64,000 nucleotides of DNA from an uncultured Olsenella sp. (GCA_949291295.1 CASEVE010000012.1:23056-87055), one strand, 5' to 3'; shown: positions 25,467-33,234, counted from the stretch's first letter. Notes: generated from the sequence alone by a model not told the origin. Translations and numbers: made by a program.

Positions 25467-25483
25467 GGTGCGGTTGGGCGTGC

Positions 25484-26653
25484 TTACAGCCCCAAGATCT
25501 CGCGCTTCTTTGCGTCAAACTCATCCTGAGAGAGAATGCCCGCATCAAGAAGCTCCTTCAGCTTCTTAAGTGTCTCGATTTGATTGTCGAGAGAAGAAGT
25601 CTTGGCGCTCTCTGTCTGAGGTTCGGTCGGTGCCGTGCCGGCGCCAGCAAAGGTTGCGTTCTGCGGGTTAAGCGCCGAGGCAAGGTTCATGCCAAAAAGC
25701 ATCCCGCCGCCGTCTCCGAGACCGTTGTTTCTCACGCCCTCCGCAATCATCTGCTGTGCGGCAATGTTGGCAGCCTGCTGGGACGCGTCCTCGTATGCGC
25801 GAACGCCCATCTTCTTTTCGGAGAACTGTCGAATCAGCTCGCGCGACTCCTCGGAGAACTCGATGTTCTCGATTGCAACGGAAGTGAGCCGCAGGCCAAA
25901 GCGCTCCGGCCAAGTGCCGGCGTTCCCTTCCTCGGTAGAAATCCTGGACGCTATGGAGTTCGCCTGTGAGGGGAGCTGGGAGACGCGGTACTCAGCAGAG
26001 AGCGAGTTTACTGCCGAGATGAACGACTGGAGGAACTCAGAGAGAAGTTGGACTCGAGCCTGCGGGTCATCGAGCGAGTAGGAGGTCACGTTCGCCGGGA
26101 CAAAGTTTTGGACAAAGACCTCGGGATTCATTACCTGAACCGCAAAGCTGCCGTATGAATAGACCTCAAGATCGGTTCCGTAGAAGAGGTCGTTGTAGGC
26201 AAGGGGGCCACGCGTCCCAAACTTAAGGCCACGAATCTCGCGGAGGTTTACGAAGGCGACGCGCTTCTCCTCAGAGGACATGCCAGAAAAGCCGATGCGG
26301 TCAGCCGCTTGCCCAAGGAGGATTTTGCCGATGCCCTTCTCGCGACGATCCTGCTCGTCAAAGACGGTCGCCTCTCCGTTGCGATACTCGAACCCGCCGG
26401 GCTGCGTGATTGCTTGCTCAATCCCGGACTGGCTAAAGACAAAAGCCGCCGTGTTCTCTGGTACATAAATGATTGATCCGTTTGAGAGGATGTCCTCAGC
26501 TCCATAGTTTGCCCCACGACCGTTCTGCGAGTCCTTGCGGATGCCAGGGGCAACGATGGTGTGCTCGTCAAAGGGAGCGGCTGTGACGATGTCTTTCCAT
26601 TGATCGGAAAGAACGCCACCTATGGAGTCAAATGCCGCATCGATGATGCCCAT
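25484..26653 (-). CDS. SPFH-domain protein (YdjI/virion-core-like) with a C-terminal SHOCT motif
   Basis: A 389-residue soluble protein. Residues about 25-300 match the SPFH family member sometimes named virion core protein-like or YdjI (GSIIYVPENTAAFVFSQSG, ALNPEVF-like and PERFGLRLTSVAIENIEF). A Gly/Ala-rich linker and a SHOCT motif (KLKELLDAGILSQDEFD) end the chain. SPFH proteins oligomerise at membranes. In Bacillus the YdjI relative belongs to a membrane-stress locus; that role is not shown here. GGAGGG precedes the ATG and lies just after the stop of the upstream zinc-ribbon gene (9 nt gap), so the two form an operon. Confidence 0.85.
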   Translation of the reverse strand: MGIIDAAFDSIGGVLSDQWKDIVTAAPFDEHTIVAPGIRKDSQNGRGANYGAEDILSNGSIIYVPENTAAFVFSQSGIEQAITQPGGFEYRNGEATVFDEQDRREKGIGKILLGQAADRIGFSGMSSEEKRVAFVNLREIRGLKFGTRGPLAYNDLFYGTDLEVYSYGSFAVQVMNPEVFVQNFVPANVTSYSLDDPQARVQLLSEFLQSFISAVNSLSAEYRVSQLPSQANSIASRISTEEGNAGTWPERFGLRLTSVAIENIEFSEESRELIRQFSEKKMGVRAYEDASQQAANIAAQQMIAEGVRNNGLGDGGGMLFGMNLASALNPQNATFAGAGTAPTEPQTESAKTSSLDNQIETLKKLKELLDAGILSQDEFDAKKREILGL

Positions 26654-26662
26654 GTCACCCTC

Positions 26663-27259
26663 CTAGAGAGTCTGCTTCGTGTCGCAATATGCGCAGGTTA
26701 CGGTCTCGCCCGCACGGCCGGTCAGCGGCGCGTGGCAACCGACGCACTTCTTGGTTATCCGTGCCGGACGCTTTGATGCCTCCGGTGTGTTTGACTGCTT
26801 CTTTCCTCCGGCAAAAACCGCTCCGATGATTCCCTTGGCGCCGTCAACTAGGTCGGCAACCTCTGGAGGCAGAACGTCCTCGGTTCGAATTCCGGACAGA
26901 TTACCAAGTGCGGCGTTGCGAATGCCTTCCGCCCATCTCTCTGCTGCTCGCTTGGGGTTGGCGGGGAAACGAAGCGCAATGGTCTCATCGTCAAAAACTA
27001 CTTGGAGACGGTAGTCGTTCTTGTGCTTTGACGCGATTGCCTGCGGAATCCCGTTGGGACTTGCGATTCTGTCGAGCGGGCAGCGCTTGAGATACCTGGT
27101 TCGCCTGAACAGGCCTTGGGATGCCGTGTTGACAAGAACAAGGTTCTTGTTCGTGAGAACTACTTCGTCGAGGCACTCTTCTCCGCTTCTGTCTAGCAGG
27201 ATTACAGATGACTCCTGCATGATGGTGAACTCGCCTGGTTCGAGGTTGTACTCGTCCAT
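26663..27259 (-). CDS. PH-like-domain protein with a C-terminal zinc ribbon
   Basis: The start is set at ATG 27259 (MDEYNLEPGEF) because GGAGG lies about 5 nt upstream; the longer frame crosses the divergent promoter region. The product is 198 residues. The N-terminal half (EVVLTNKNLVLVNT, YLKRCPLDRI, LQVVFDDETIALRFP) has the alternating strands of a bacterial PH/GRAM-like fold. The end has CVGCHAP ... CAYCDT, a two-CxxC zinc ribbon. It is the first gene of a two-gene operon with the SPFH gene. I know of no assigned function. It may help recruit the SPFH protein to membrane or targets. Confidence 0.7.
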   Translation of the reverse strand: MDEYNLEPGEFTIMQESSVILLDRSGEECLDEVVLTNKNLVLVNTASQGLFRRTRYLKRCPLDRIASPNGIPQAIASKHKNDYRLQVVFDDETIALRFPANPKRAAERWAEGIRNAALGNLSGIRTEDVLPPEVADLVDGAKGIIGAVFAGGKKQSNTPEASKRPARITKKCVGCHAPLTGRAGETVTCAYCDTKQTL

Positions 27260-27323
27260 CCTGGCCTCCGTGACGCATCGATACAAAGACGCATCCTCCA
27301 TGGTAGGAAGCCGATGAAGCCAA

Positions 27324-27346
27324 TTCCTCAGTAGCCAACTGAGGAA
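27324..27346. promoter_or_regulatory. TTCCTCAGT-N5-ACTGAGGAA dyad in a divergent promoter
   Basis: A perfect dyad with 9-bp arms, TTCCTCAGT and ACTGAGGAA, separated by AGCCA. It lies between the divergent starts at 27259 (minus) and 27420 (plus). Its core TCAGT-N5-ACTGA matches both dyads at 23772-23805, so one regulator may control both loci. Confidence 0.72.
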
Positions 27347-27419
27347 AACCTTGAGGGTCCTTATCAGGATGAAGCCACTTGCTTTTCTTTCAGGTTGGAT
27401 GCGAGTTGGGAGGCCCGTA

Positions 27420-28283
27420 ATGAAGTGGGAAGCTGCAAAAGGATCCGATACGCCCAAGAAGGGCAAGGGTCGCGGTTGCCTGATTGCCGTGGCTGTAGTG
27501 ATTGTCATCGCGATCATTGGCGGCATTTCTCGCTGTGGCGACGGTGAGAAAGAGGAAGTCCACCAGCTCAACTGGCCGGACTCGGGTCTTGCGACCATGC
27601 TTCCCGAGCCTGGGACAGACAAGGGCGAGGTTTCGATGGACTCCGCGGACTACCTCTCGGTTGATCTGGAGCAGCGCTCCGAGGAGGACTTCAACAAGTA
27701 CGTTGAGGCATGCAAGGAAAAGGGCTTTACTGTTGATTACAGCAGCAGTTCCTCCAGCTACTACGCTGACAACGAAGATGGTTACCACCTCTCCCTTTTC
27801 TATGCTGAGAGCCGGGATGAGATTTCCATTCAGCTGAGCGCGCCGAGCGAGGAAGAGCCGGAGGAAGCGGCGCCGGAGGAGTCGGATTCGGAGAAGTCGG
27901 AGACGGAGGAGACGACGCCTGCGCAGGACTCCGTGCCGGAGGAGGCGACGCCCGAGCAGGATGCTGCGCCTGAAGAGTCTCCGCAGGCCGAGCCGGAGAC
28001 CGATGGTGGCACATCTGCCAGCTCTGACTACCGCGCCATGGTCGATGAGTGGGAAGCCTTCATGAACAAGTACTGTGACTTCATGGAGACGTACAACAGC
28101 GATTCTGGCAACGTTGTGAGTATGGCTCTCGACTACGCAGACATGATGTCTCAGTACAATGACTGGGCCGAGAAGATGGACGCCGTGGACGATAGCGACC
28201 TCAGCGCGGAGGATGTCCAGTACTACATTGATGCCCAGTCGCGCATCAATAAGCGTCTGCTGGAGATTGGCGCTGACGCATAG
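27420..28283 (+). CDS. Single-pass membrane protein with an acidic linker (DUF6591-like), function unknown
   Basis: ATG 27420 is chosen for the GGGAGG 6 nt upstream; the product is 287 residues. A Lys/Gly-rich start is followed by one membrane helix (about residues 20-37, ending near a Cys). An extracytoplasmic alpha/beta region of about 90 residues follows (YLSVDLEQRSEEDFNKYVEACKE and strands), then a 55-residue Glu/Pro/Ser linker, then a helical C-terminal domain (YRAMVDEWEAFMNKY, ALDYADMMSQYNDWAEKM). It is divergent from the zinc-ribbon/SPFH operon and shares its dyad-containing promoter. No enzyme motif is visible. It may be a surface or envelope-sensing partner of the same small regulon. 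Confidence 0.72.
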   Translation: MKWEAAKGSDTPKKGKGRGCLIAVAVVIVIAIIGGISRCGDGEKEEVHQLNWPDSGLATMLPEPGTDKGEVSMDSADYLSVDLEQRSEEDFNKYVEACKEKGFTVDYSSSSSSYYADNEDGYHLSLFYAESRDEISIQLSAPSEEEPEEAAPEESDSEKSETEETTPAQDSVPEEATPEQDAAPEESPQAEPETDGGTSASSDYRAMVDEWEAFMNKYCDFMETYNSDSGNVVSMALDYADMMSQYNDWAEKMDAVDDSDLSAEDVQYYIDAQSRINKRLLEIGADA

Positions 28284-28368
28284 CACAGGACGATAAGAGC
28301 TTGTGTTTGCATGCGATGTGTCCTCTGGGGCATGTTGCTATTGTGGGGAAGGTGGCTGACGACAAGAA

Positions 28369-28404
28369 CGGGCGGGCCCGGACACTCACGTCCGAGCCCG
28401 CCCG
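28369..28404. terminator. Bidirectional hairpin terminator between convergent genes
   Basis: CGGGCGGGCCCGGAC pairs with GTCCGAGCCCGCCCG (one mismatch) around ACTCAC. It lies directly before a 31-bp palindrome and between two convergent genes. Confidence 0.7.
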
Positions 28405-28435
28405 ATGATACGAAGGGACTGTCCCTTCGTATCAT
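28405..28435. repeat. 31-bp palindrome, type B copy 1
   Basis: The arm ATGATACGAAGGGAC, a central T and the inverted arm. It differs from type A by one base in the left arm and the matching complementary base in the right arm, so pairing is kept. It ends one base before the stop codon of the minus-strand oxidoreductase gene. Confidence 0.9.
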
Positions 28436-31015
28436 TTAGCAGGTGGCACCGCCGATGACGGTCTTGTTGAGGATGGCGTCCTTGTCGATGGGCGCGGTCA
28501 GCAGCTTCTCCTGCACGTAGTCAAAGCCGAGGCGCGCCACGGTGTCGGCAAAGCGCTCGCCGCTCTCGCCCTCGTCGCGGAAGAAGAGGATCGCGCGCTC
28601 CACGAGGTCCATGACCTCGTCCTCGCTGGTGAAGATCTTGTCCAGCGCCTGGCCGTGCGCGACCTTCTTGCCCCAGCGACCGCCGATGTAGACCTTGTAG
28701 CCCGCAAGCCCCTCGGTCACGGCGCCAAACGGGCACGCGTCCACGCAACGGCCGCAGTGGTTGCACGCGGAGCCGTCGATCGTGATCTTGCCGTCCGGTC
28801 CGATTTGGGCGTCGCCCATCGGGCACGCCTTCACGACCTGGCAGACCTTGCACGCACGGCACTTCTCGAGGTCGACCTGCGGCACGCGCTGGCCAACGAT
28901 GCCCAGGTCGTTGAGGTCGGGCTTGACGCACATGTTGGGGCAGCCGCCCACGGCGATCTTGAACTTGTGCGGCAGGTCCACGCCGTGATAGCCCACGTAG
29001 AAGCGCTCGTGCAGCTTCTCGGAGAGGTCGAAGGTGTCGATCAGGCCGTACTGGCAGGTGGTTCCCTTGCAGCTCACAACCGGTCGCACCTTGGAGCCGG
29101 TGCCGCCGGCGTCCAGGCCGTGGTCCTGCAGGAAGGCGATGCACTCGTCGATCTTCTCGTACCTCACGCCCTGAATCTCCAGCGTGAGGCGCGTGGTCAT
29201 CGTGACCTCGCCGGAGCCAAAGCGCTCGGCGGCCTCGGCCACGGCGCGCTGCTCGTCCACCGTGATCTTGCCGTTGCGCGTGATCACGCGGATGTTGAAG
29301 ACGTCATCAAAGCGCTTGTCCTGCAGGCAGCCCAGACCCTTGAGGCGCTTGATCTCGGCGGCGGGGAGCTTCTTTCCGGCCGGCCGCGGCACGCGAACCT
29401 CGTTGAACGTCACGCCGCCCTCGAGCACGCGCGTTGCCGTGTAGCCGGCAGCCTTGAGGCGGTTCTGCGCAAAGTACCCGCGCTTGCCCTTGGCGCACAC
29501 CAGCAGGAGCTTCTCGTCCTTCTCGTGACCGGGTAGCCCGTCCGGGCCAATCTTGGTGAGGTCCACCCACTCCGCGCCGGGAATCGTGGGCGCGGGCAGT
29601 ACGTCAATGACGTGGTAGTCCGCGGCGGCGCCGGCGGCGTACTCGGCCGGCGTGAAGCTCTCGAGCTCGCCCGCGAGCTTGTTCTCCAGGATGTAGGCCG
29701 TTGTGACCAGCGGGTGGATGGCTGTCGAGAAGGGCGGTGCGTAGGAGAGGTCCATCAGGTCCAGGTCCTCCACGCGCGCCTTCTGGTAGAGCGCGGTTAC
29801 GACCACGTCCACCACCTTGTCCACGGCGCCGGCGCCCAGCACCTGCACGCTGAGCAGACGGTGCGACGCGCGGTCCGCGATGAGCTTCACCATGAAGCTC
29901 GAGGAGCCGGGGTAGTAATGGGCCTTGTCGTCCACCACGGAGACCGCGCTCACCGGGTCAAAGCCCGCCTCGCGCGCCGCTGCCTCAGTGAGGCCGGTGC
30001 GGCCGCCGTTCAGCGTGGGCAGCAGGCGCACGACGCCGGTGCCGAGCGCACCGGGATAGGGCGTCGGCGTGCCCGTGAGGGTTCGGGCGATCGCGCGGCC
30101 GGCGATGTTGGCCGTCGAGCCCATGGCGCTCCAGAGCGGGTGGCCGGTAATGGCGTTTTTCACCTCGGCGCAGTCGCCGGCGGCGTAGACGTCCGCCAGG
30201 TTGGTGGCGCCAAACTCGTCCACGACCACGCAGCCGCGGTCGAGCTCCACGCCGGAGCCCGCAAGCCACGCGGTGTTGGGCCTAATGCCAATCGAGAGGA
30301 TCACGAGGTCCGCCGGCAGCGTTCCCGCGCCGGTCTCCACGCCCTCGACCTTCTCGCCGCCCTTGATGGCCGCAAGCGGGCACGTCGTCATGACGCGCAT
30401 GCCGGCCGCCTTGAGCTGGCGCTGCGCGAAGCCGGCCATCTCGGGGTCAAAGACGTTGGGGAGGATCTGCGGCAGCGCGTCGATCACCGTGACAGAGAGG
30501 CCGCGCGCGAGCAGGTTCTCGGCCACCTCCAGGCCGATGAAGCCGGCGCCCACGATCACCGCGCGGCGCGCCCCGGCGTCGGCGTAGTCGCGGATGGCCT
30601 CGGCGTCGTCGGGCGTGCGCACGGTGAAGACGCCGGGCAGGTCGGTGCCGGGGATGCTCGCGGGCACGATCGGCGAGGCGCCGGTGGCGATGACCAGCTT
30701 GTCGTACTTCTCGCCATGCTCGGAGCCGTCCTTCTCGCGCACCGTGACCTCGTGCGACGCGGCGTCGAGCGCCACGGCCTCCACGCCCGTGCGCACCTCC
30801 ACGCCGGTGAGCCCCTCGTAGGCGGCCGGCGTGTTGACGATGAGCTCGCCGCGGGTCTGGATGTCCCCGCCGATGTAGTACGGCAGGCCGCACCCGGCGT
30901 AGCTGATGTCCTCGCTCTTGGTTACGACCACAACCTCGGCCGAGCGGTCGCACCGCTTGAGCTTGGCCGCGACCTTGGTTCCGGCGGCTACGCCGCCCAC
31001 GATCAGGTATCTCAT
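28436..31015 (-). CDS. CoA-disulfide-reductase-like flavoprotein fused to rhodanese and siroheme/ferredoxin-type domains
   Basis: An 859-residue fusion. Residues 1-450 are a pyridine-nucleotide disulfide oxidoreductase of the CoA-disulfide/NADH-polysulfide reductase type (GGVAAGTKVAAKLKR, redox Cys in YAGCGLPYY, second GAGFIGLEVAE nucleotide site, dimerisation domain). Residues about 460-550 are a rhodanese domain with Cys in LLLVCAKGKRG. Residues about 580-720 resemble a nitrite/sulfite reductase half-domain with CKGTTCQYG and GGCPNMCVKP, the siroheme/4Fe-4S cysteine set. Two 4Fe-4S ferredoxin motifs follow (CRACKVCQVVKACPM and CNHCGRCVDACPFGA). I infer reduction of sulfur, polysulfide or sulfite within one chain. 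It is divergent from a nifX-like gene and near a chelatase that could serve siroheme synthesis. Confidence 0.87.
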   Translation of the reverse strand: MRYLIVGGVAAGTKVAAKLKRCDRSAEVVVVTKSEDISYAGCGLPYYIGGDIQTRGELIVNTPAAYEGLTGVEVRTGVEAVALDAASHEVTVREKDGSEHGEKYDKLVIATGASPIVPASIPGTDLPGVFTVRTPDDAEAIRDYADAGARRAVIVGAGFIGLEVAENLLARGLSVTVIDALPQILPNVFDPEMAGFAQRQLKAAGMRVMTTCPLAAIKGGEKVEGVETGAGTLPADLVILSIGIRPNTAWLAGSGVELDRGCVVVDEFGATNLADVYAAGDCAEVKNAITGHPLWSAMGSTANIAGRAIARTLTGTPTPYPGALGTGVVRLLPTLNGGRTGLTEAAAREAGFDPVSAVSVVDDKAHYYPGSSSFMVKLIADRASHRLLSVQVLGAGAVDKVVDVVVTALYQKARVEDLDLMDLSYAPPFSTAIHPLVTTAYILENKLAGELESFTPAEYAAGAAADYHVIDVLPAPTIPGAEWVDLTKIGPDGLPGHEKDEKLLLVCAKGKRGYFAQNRLKAAGYTATRVLEGGVTFNEVRVPRPAGKKLPAAEIKRLKGLGCLQDKRFDDVFNIRVITRNGKITVDEQRAVAEAAERFGSGEVTMTTRLTLEIQGVRYEKIDECIAFLQDHGLDAGGTGSKVRPVVSCKGTTCQYGLIDTFDLSEKLHERFYVGYHGVDLPHKFKIAVGGCPNMCVKPDLNDLGIVGQRVPQVDLEKCRACKVCQVVKACPMGDAQIGPDGKITIDGSACNHCGRCVDACPFGAVTEGLAGYKVYIGGRWGKKVAHGQALDKIFTSEDEVMDLVERAILFFRDEGESGERFADTVARLGFDYVQEKLLTAPIDKDAILNKTVIGGATC

Positions 31016-31161
31016 GGCGTTCCTCTCCTCCGGCGCCGCCTCGCGCGGCGCACATAACCATCGTAGGCCCGCTGGGGCCGATTCCGAGTGAGATTTGTCG
31101 TCCGAGGGGCCTCTCTGGCGCTCATTGGCGGCCTCAGGCGATTGGTCTGTTCGCCGGGCCC

Positions 31162-31256
31162 AAAATTAACGGACATTGGTTTGCAGAAAACGACCATTCT
31201 CGAAGGAAAACCCCAGCTCACGATTTCCTGAAAGCCAGCCAATGTCCGCTATTTTT
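31162..31256. repeat. Second copy of the AACGGACATTGG inverted repeat
   Basis: The left arm contains TTAACGGACATTGGTTTGC (31166-31184) and the right arm GCCAGCCAATGTCCGC followed by TATTTTT. It lies in the 345-nt divergent region 31016-31360, where I otherwise see only presumed promoters. The loop differs completely from the copy at 17301-17396, while the outer arms are conserved. Confidence 0.78.
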
Positions 31257-31360
31257 CCGACCCCTCGAGTATGTGAGAGAATGGCCACGTAAATCCCGAG
31301 CAAATTCCTGCGCCCGGGCACGGGCGAGCGCCCTTGCGGCGCCAACGAGAGGAGAATCCC

Positions 31361-31723
31361 ATGAAGGTTGCCATTCCCACCCTGGGTAAGGGCGGTCTGG
31401 ACTGCGAGCGTTCCGGCCACTTTGGCCACTGCGACTGCTTCACCGTGGTTGACGTGGAAAACGGCCAGGTCGGCGCCGTGTCCGTCATCGACAACCCGCC
31501 CCACGAGGAGGGCGGCTGCATGCGTCCCGTGGCGCTTCTCGCCCAGAATGGCATCGACGCCATCGTGGCCGCGGGCATGGGCATGCGCCCGATGATGGGC
31601 TTTGCGCAGGCCGGCATCACCGTTTACTTTGAGAACCAGACTCCCGGCGTCGGCGACGTCGCACAGATGGCCGCTGCCGGCACCCTTCCCGTCATGGGTG
31701 CCGAGCACGCCTGCCACCACTAA
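31361..31723 (+). CDS. NifX/NifB-family (dinitrogenase Fe-Mo cofactor type) protein
   Basis: A 120-residue protein; GAGAGGAG precedes the ATG. It has the RNase-H-like fold of the NifX/NifB-C/MTH1175 family: MKVAIPTLG, SGHFGHCDCFTVVDV, then IDAIVAAGMGMRPMMGF and a His-rich end. The stand-alone members bind Fe-S or molybdenum clusters; many occur outside nitrogen fixation, and no nif genes are seen here. Position next to a multi-cluster sulfur flavoprotein and a tetrapyrrole chelatase suggests a cluster-binding or carrier role. The stop codon is followed directly by a 27-bp palindrome. Confidence 0.85.
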   Translation: MKVAIPTLGKGGLDCERSGHFGHCDCFTVVDVENGQVGAVSVIDNPPHEEGGCMRPVALLAQNGIDAIVAAGMGMRPMMGFAQAGITVYFENQTPGVGDVAQMAAAGTLPVMGAEHACHH

Positions 31724-31724
31724 C

Positions 31725-31751
31725 GTTACGAAGGGACAGTCCCTTCGTAAC
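31725..31751. repeat. Palindrome, type A copy 2
   Basis: GTTACGAAGGGAC, a central A and the inverted arm, 27 bp. It starts 2 nt after the nifX-like stop and ends 5 nt before the ribosome-binding site (GGAGGG) of the next gene. Confidence 0.9.
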
Positions 31752-31764
31752 ATTTGGAGGGTGG

Positions 31765-32490
31765 ATGGCGGATGCGCTGGTTATAGCCGGCTGTCTGTCT
31801 GGCGAGAAGGACGACGAGGGCGTCGCGGCGCTCGTGGAGGAACTTGCGGCGGCGGTCGGTGCGGACATGGTGGTCCGCGCTCGTACGGGCGGCCGGCCCG
31901 TGGGGGTCTCGCTGCCGGACGCGCTGGTTGGTCTGCGTCGCGCTGGTGTCCGCCGCGTGCTGGTGGTGACCACCCACGTGGCCAACGGCCGGCTGCAACG
32001 TGACGCTGCCGCCGCGGTGCGCGCCGCTGCCCCCTTCTTTGACGAGCTGCGCCTCGCCCCGCCACTCCTGGCCAGCGAGAAGGACCATGCCGCCGTGGCC
32101 GCCGCGCTCGATGAGGCACTGCCCGCACGCGCCGGGCGTGTCGTTGCGCTCGCCGGGCACCGCGGCGTCGAGTGCGAGGCGACGTTCGCGCAGCTTGAGG
32201 ATACCCTCCGGGCGCGCGGCCGCACCGACGCGCTCGTGGACGCCCCCGACCGCCTTCCCGCGCGCGTTGCTCGGCGCTCCGAGGGCGCGGTTCTTCTCGG
32301 CCCGTTTTTGATGGCGCTTGGCCACCACGCACGCCACGACGTGCTGGGGCGGCTCGCCTCGACCCTCTCCGCGGACGTCTGGCCGCACTCCCTCGCCGAG
32401 CTGCCCGCCATCCGTGCCCTCGTTATCAAACATGCAATGATACGAAGGGACTGTCCCTTCGTATCATCCGCGAGAAAGGATTGCGCATGA
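31765..32490 (+). CDS. CbiK-like sirohydrochlorin chelatase, C-terminus extended through a palindrome
   Basis: A 241-residue protein with GGAGGG 4 nt before the ATG. It has the two-lobed chelatase pattern of CbiK/CbiX: VVTTHVANG, VVALAGHRGVE and FLMALGHHARHDVLG, with His residues where metal-binding His are expected. CbiK inserts Co2+ (or Fe2+ in siroheme synthesis) into sirohydrochlorin. I favour siroheme because of the adjacent siroheme-type fusion protein, but no other pathway gene is seen. The last residues (MIRRDCPFVSS) are read from the palindrome at 32437-32467, so the original C-terminus was probably shorter. The stop overlaps the next start as ATGA. Confidence 0.68.
   Translation: MADALVIAGCLSGEKDDEGVAALVEELAAAVGADMVVRARTGGRPVGVSLPDALVGLRRAGVRRVLVVTTHVANGRLQRDAAAAVRAAAPFFDELRLAPPLLASEKDHAAVAAALDEALPARAGRVVALAGHRGVECEATFAQLEDTLRARGRTDALVDAPDRLPARVARRSEGAVLLGPFLMALGHHARHDVLGRLASTLSADVWPHSLAELPAIRALVIKHAMIRRDCPFVSSARKDCA
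32437..32467. repeat. 31-bp palindrome, type B copy 2, inside a coding end
   Basis: The arm ATGATACGAAGGGAC, a central T and the inverted arm. It lies within the 3' end of the chelatase gene, 19 nt before the next start codon, and is read through in frame. Confidence 0.9.
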
Positions 32491-33035
32491 AGCTTGTAAT
32501 TGCCTCGGACATTCACGGTGCTGCGGACGCCTGCGCGCGGCTTATGGCCGCGATCGAGCAGGAGAGCCCCGACCGCGTGGTCCTTCTCGGCGACCTGCTC
32601 TACCACGGCCCGCGCAACGATCTTCCCGCGGACTACGCGCCCAAGCGCGTCATCGAGATGCTCAACTCCATCGCCGACCGCGTGATCGCCGTGCGCGGCA
32701 ACTGCGAGGCCGAGGTCGATCAGATGGTCCTTGCGTTCCCCTGCATGGCCGACCACAACGTCCTGCTGGATCCCAATGCCCCGGGCGGCCCATACACGCT
32801 CTTCCTCACACACGGCCACATCTACGGCCCCGGCTATCACAACAGCGTGGATGCCTGGCCCGCGCTGCCGGCGCGCTCCGCCCTCGTCTACGGCCACACA
32901 CACATCAAGGTAAGCGAGAAGAACGAGAAGCACGACGCTTGGGTCTTCAACCCCGGCTCGGTGGGCATCCCCAAGGACGGCTCGGCCAGCTACGGCGTCT
33001 ACGAGGGCGGCCGCTTCGAGTATCGGCTGCTGTAA
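32487..33035 (+). CDS. yfcE: YfcE-type metallophosphodiesterase
   Basis: A 182-residue protein starting at ATG 32487, overlapping the preceding stop by 4 nt. It shows calcineurin-like metallophosphoesterase motifs in order: SDIHG, LLGDLLYHGPRND, VRGNCEAEVD, LTHGHIYGP and YGHTHI, then FNPGSVGIPKDG. YfcE-like enzymes hydrolyse phosphodiesters with Mn2+; the natural substrate is unknown. Coupled translation with the chelatase suggests an operon but no obvious functional link. Confidence 0.88.
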   Translation: MKLVIASDIHGAADACARLMAAIEQESPDRVVLLGDLLYHGPRNDLPADYAPKRVIEMLNSIADRVIAVRGNCEAEVDQMVLAFPCMADHNVLLDPNAPGGPYTLFLTHGHIYGPGYHNSVDAWPALPARSALVYGHTHIKVSEKNEKHDAWVFNPGSVGIPKDGSASYGVYEGGRFEYRLL

Positions 33036-33036
33036 A

Positions 33037-33147
33037 CGGGCGGCCTCCGGACGGTTTCTCCGCCCAGTTCGTCCAGAACTCGCCCGTAGCTTCGGCGCGG
33101 GCGGCTCCCGGACGGTTTCTCTGCCCAAAACGTCCGAAACCTGCCCG
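33037..33147. repeat. Tandem pair of 50-nt hairpin units
   Basis: Copies 33037-33086 and 33098-33147 share CGGGCGGC at the start, GGACGGTTTCTC inside and GCCCG at the end. In each, CGGGC pairs with GCCCG and GGACG with CGTCC, so each is a nested hairpin. The two differ at several loop bases. They lie in the roughly 290-nt gap between yfcE and dnaK and may end yfcE transcription. Confidence 0.75.
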
Positions 33148-33198
33148 AACTTCTCGCCGCCTTCGCCCCTCCGTGTCCCTAAATTGTGCGATTCAAGA

Positions 33199-33234
33199 AA
33201 TCTAATGTGTGGAGACTTAGATTATGTATAGAAT
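33199..33234 (+). promoter_or_regulatory. Candidate dnaK promoter with an AATCTAA-N11-TTAGATT operator
   Basis: The inverted repeat AATCTAA (33199-33205) and TTAGATT (33217-33223) lies just upstream of TATAGAAT (33227-33234), a possible -10 box, about 95 nt before dnaK. It is the likely site for HspR, encoded at the end of the operon, although it does not match the usual HAIR spacing (CTTGAGT-N7-ACTCAAG). A GGGGCGGC/GCCGCCCC hairpin (33284-33304) lies in the leader. Confidence 0.5.
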
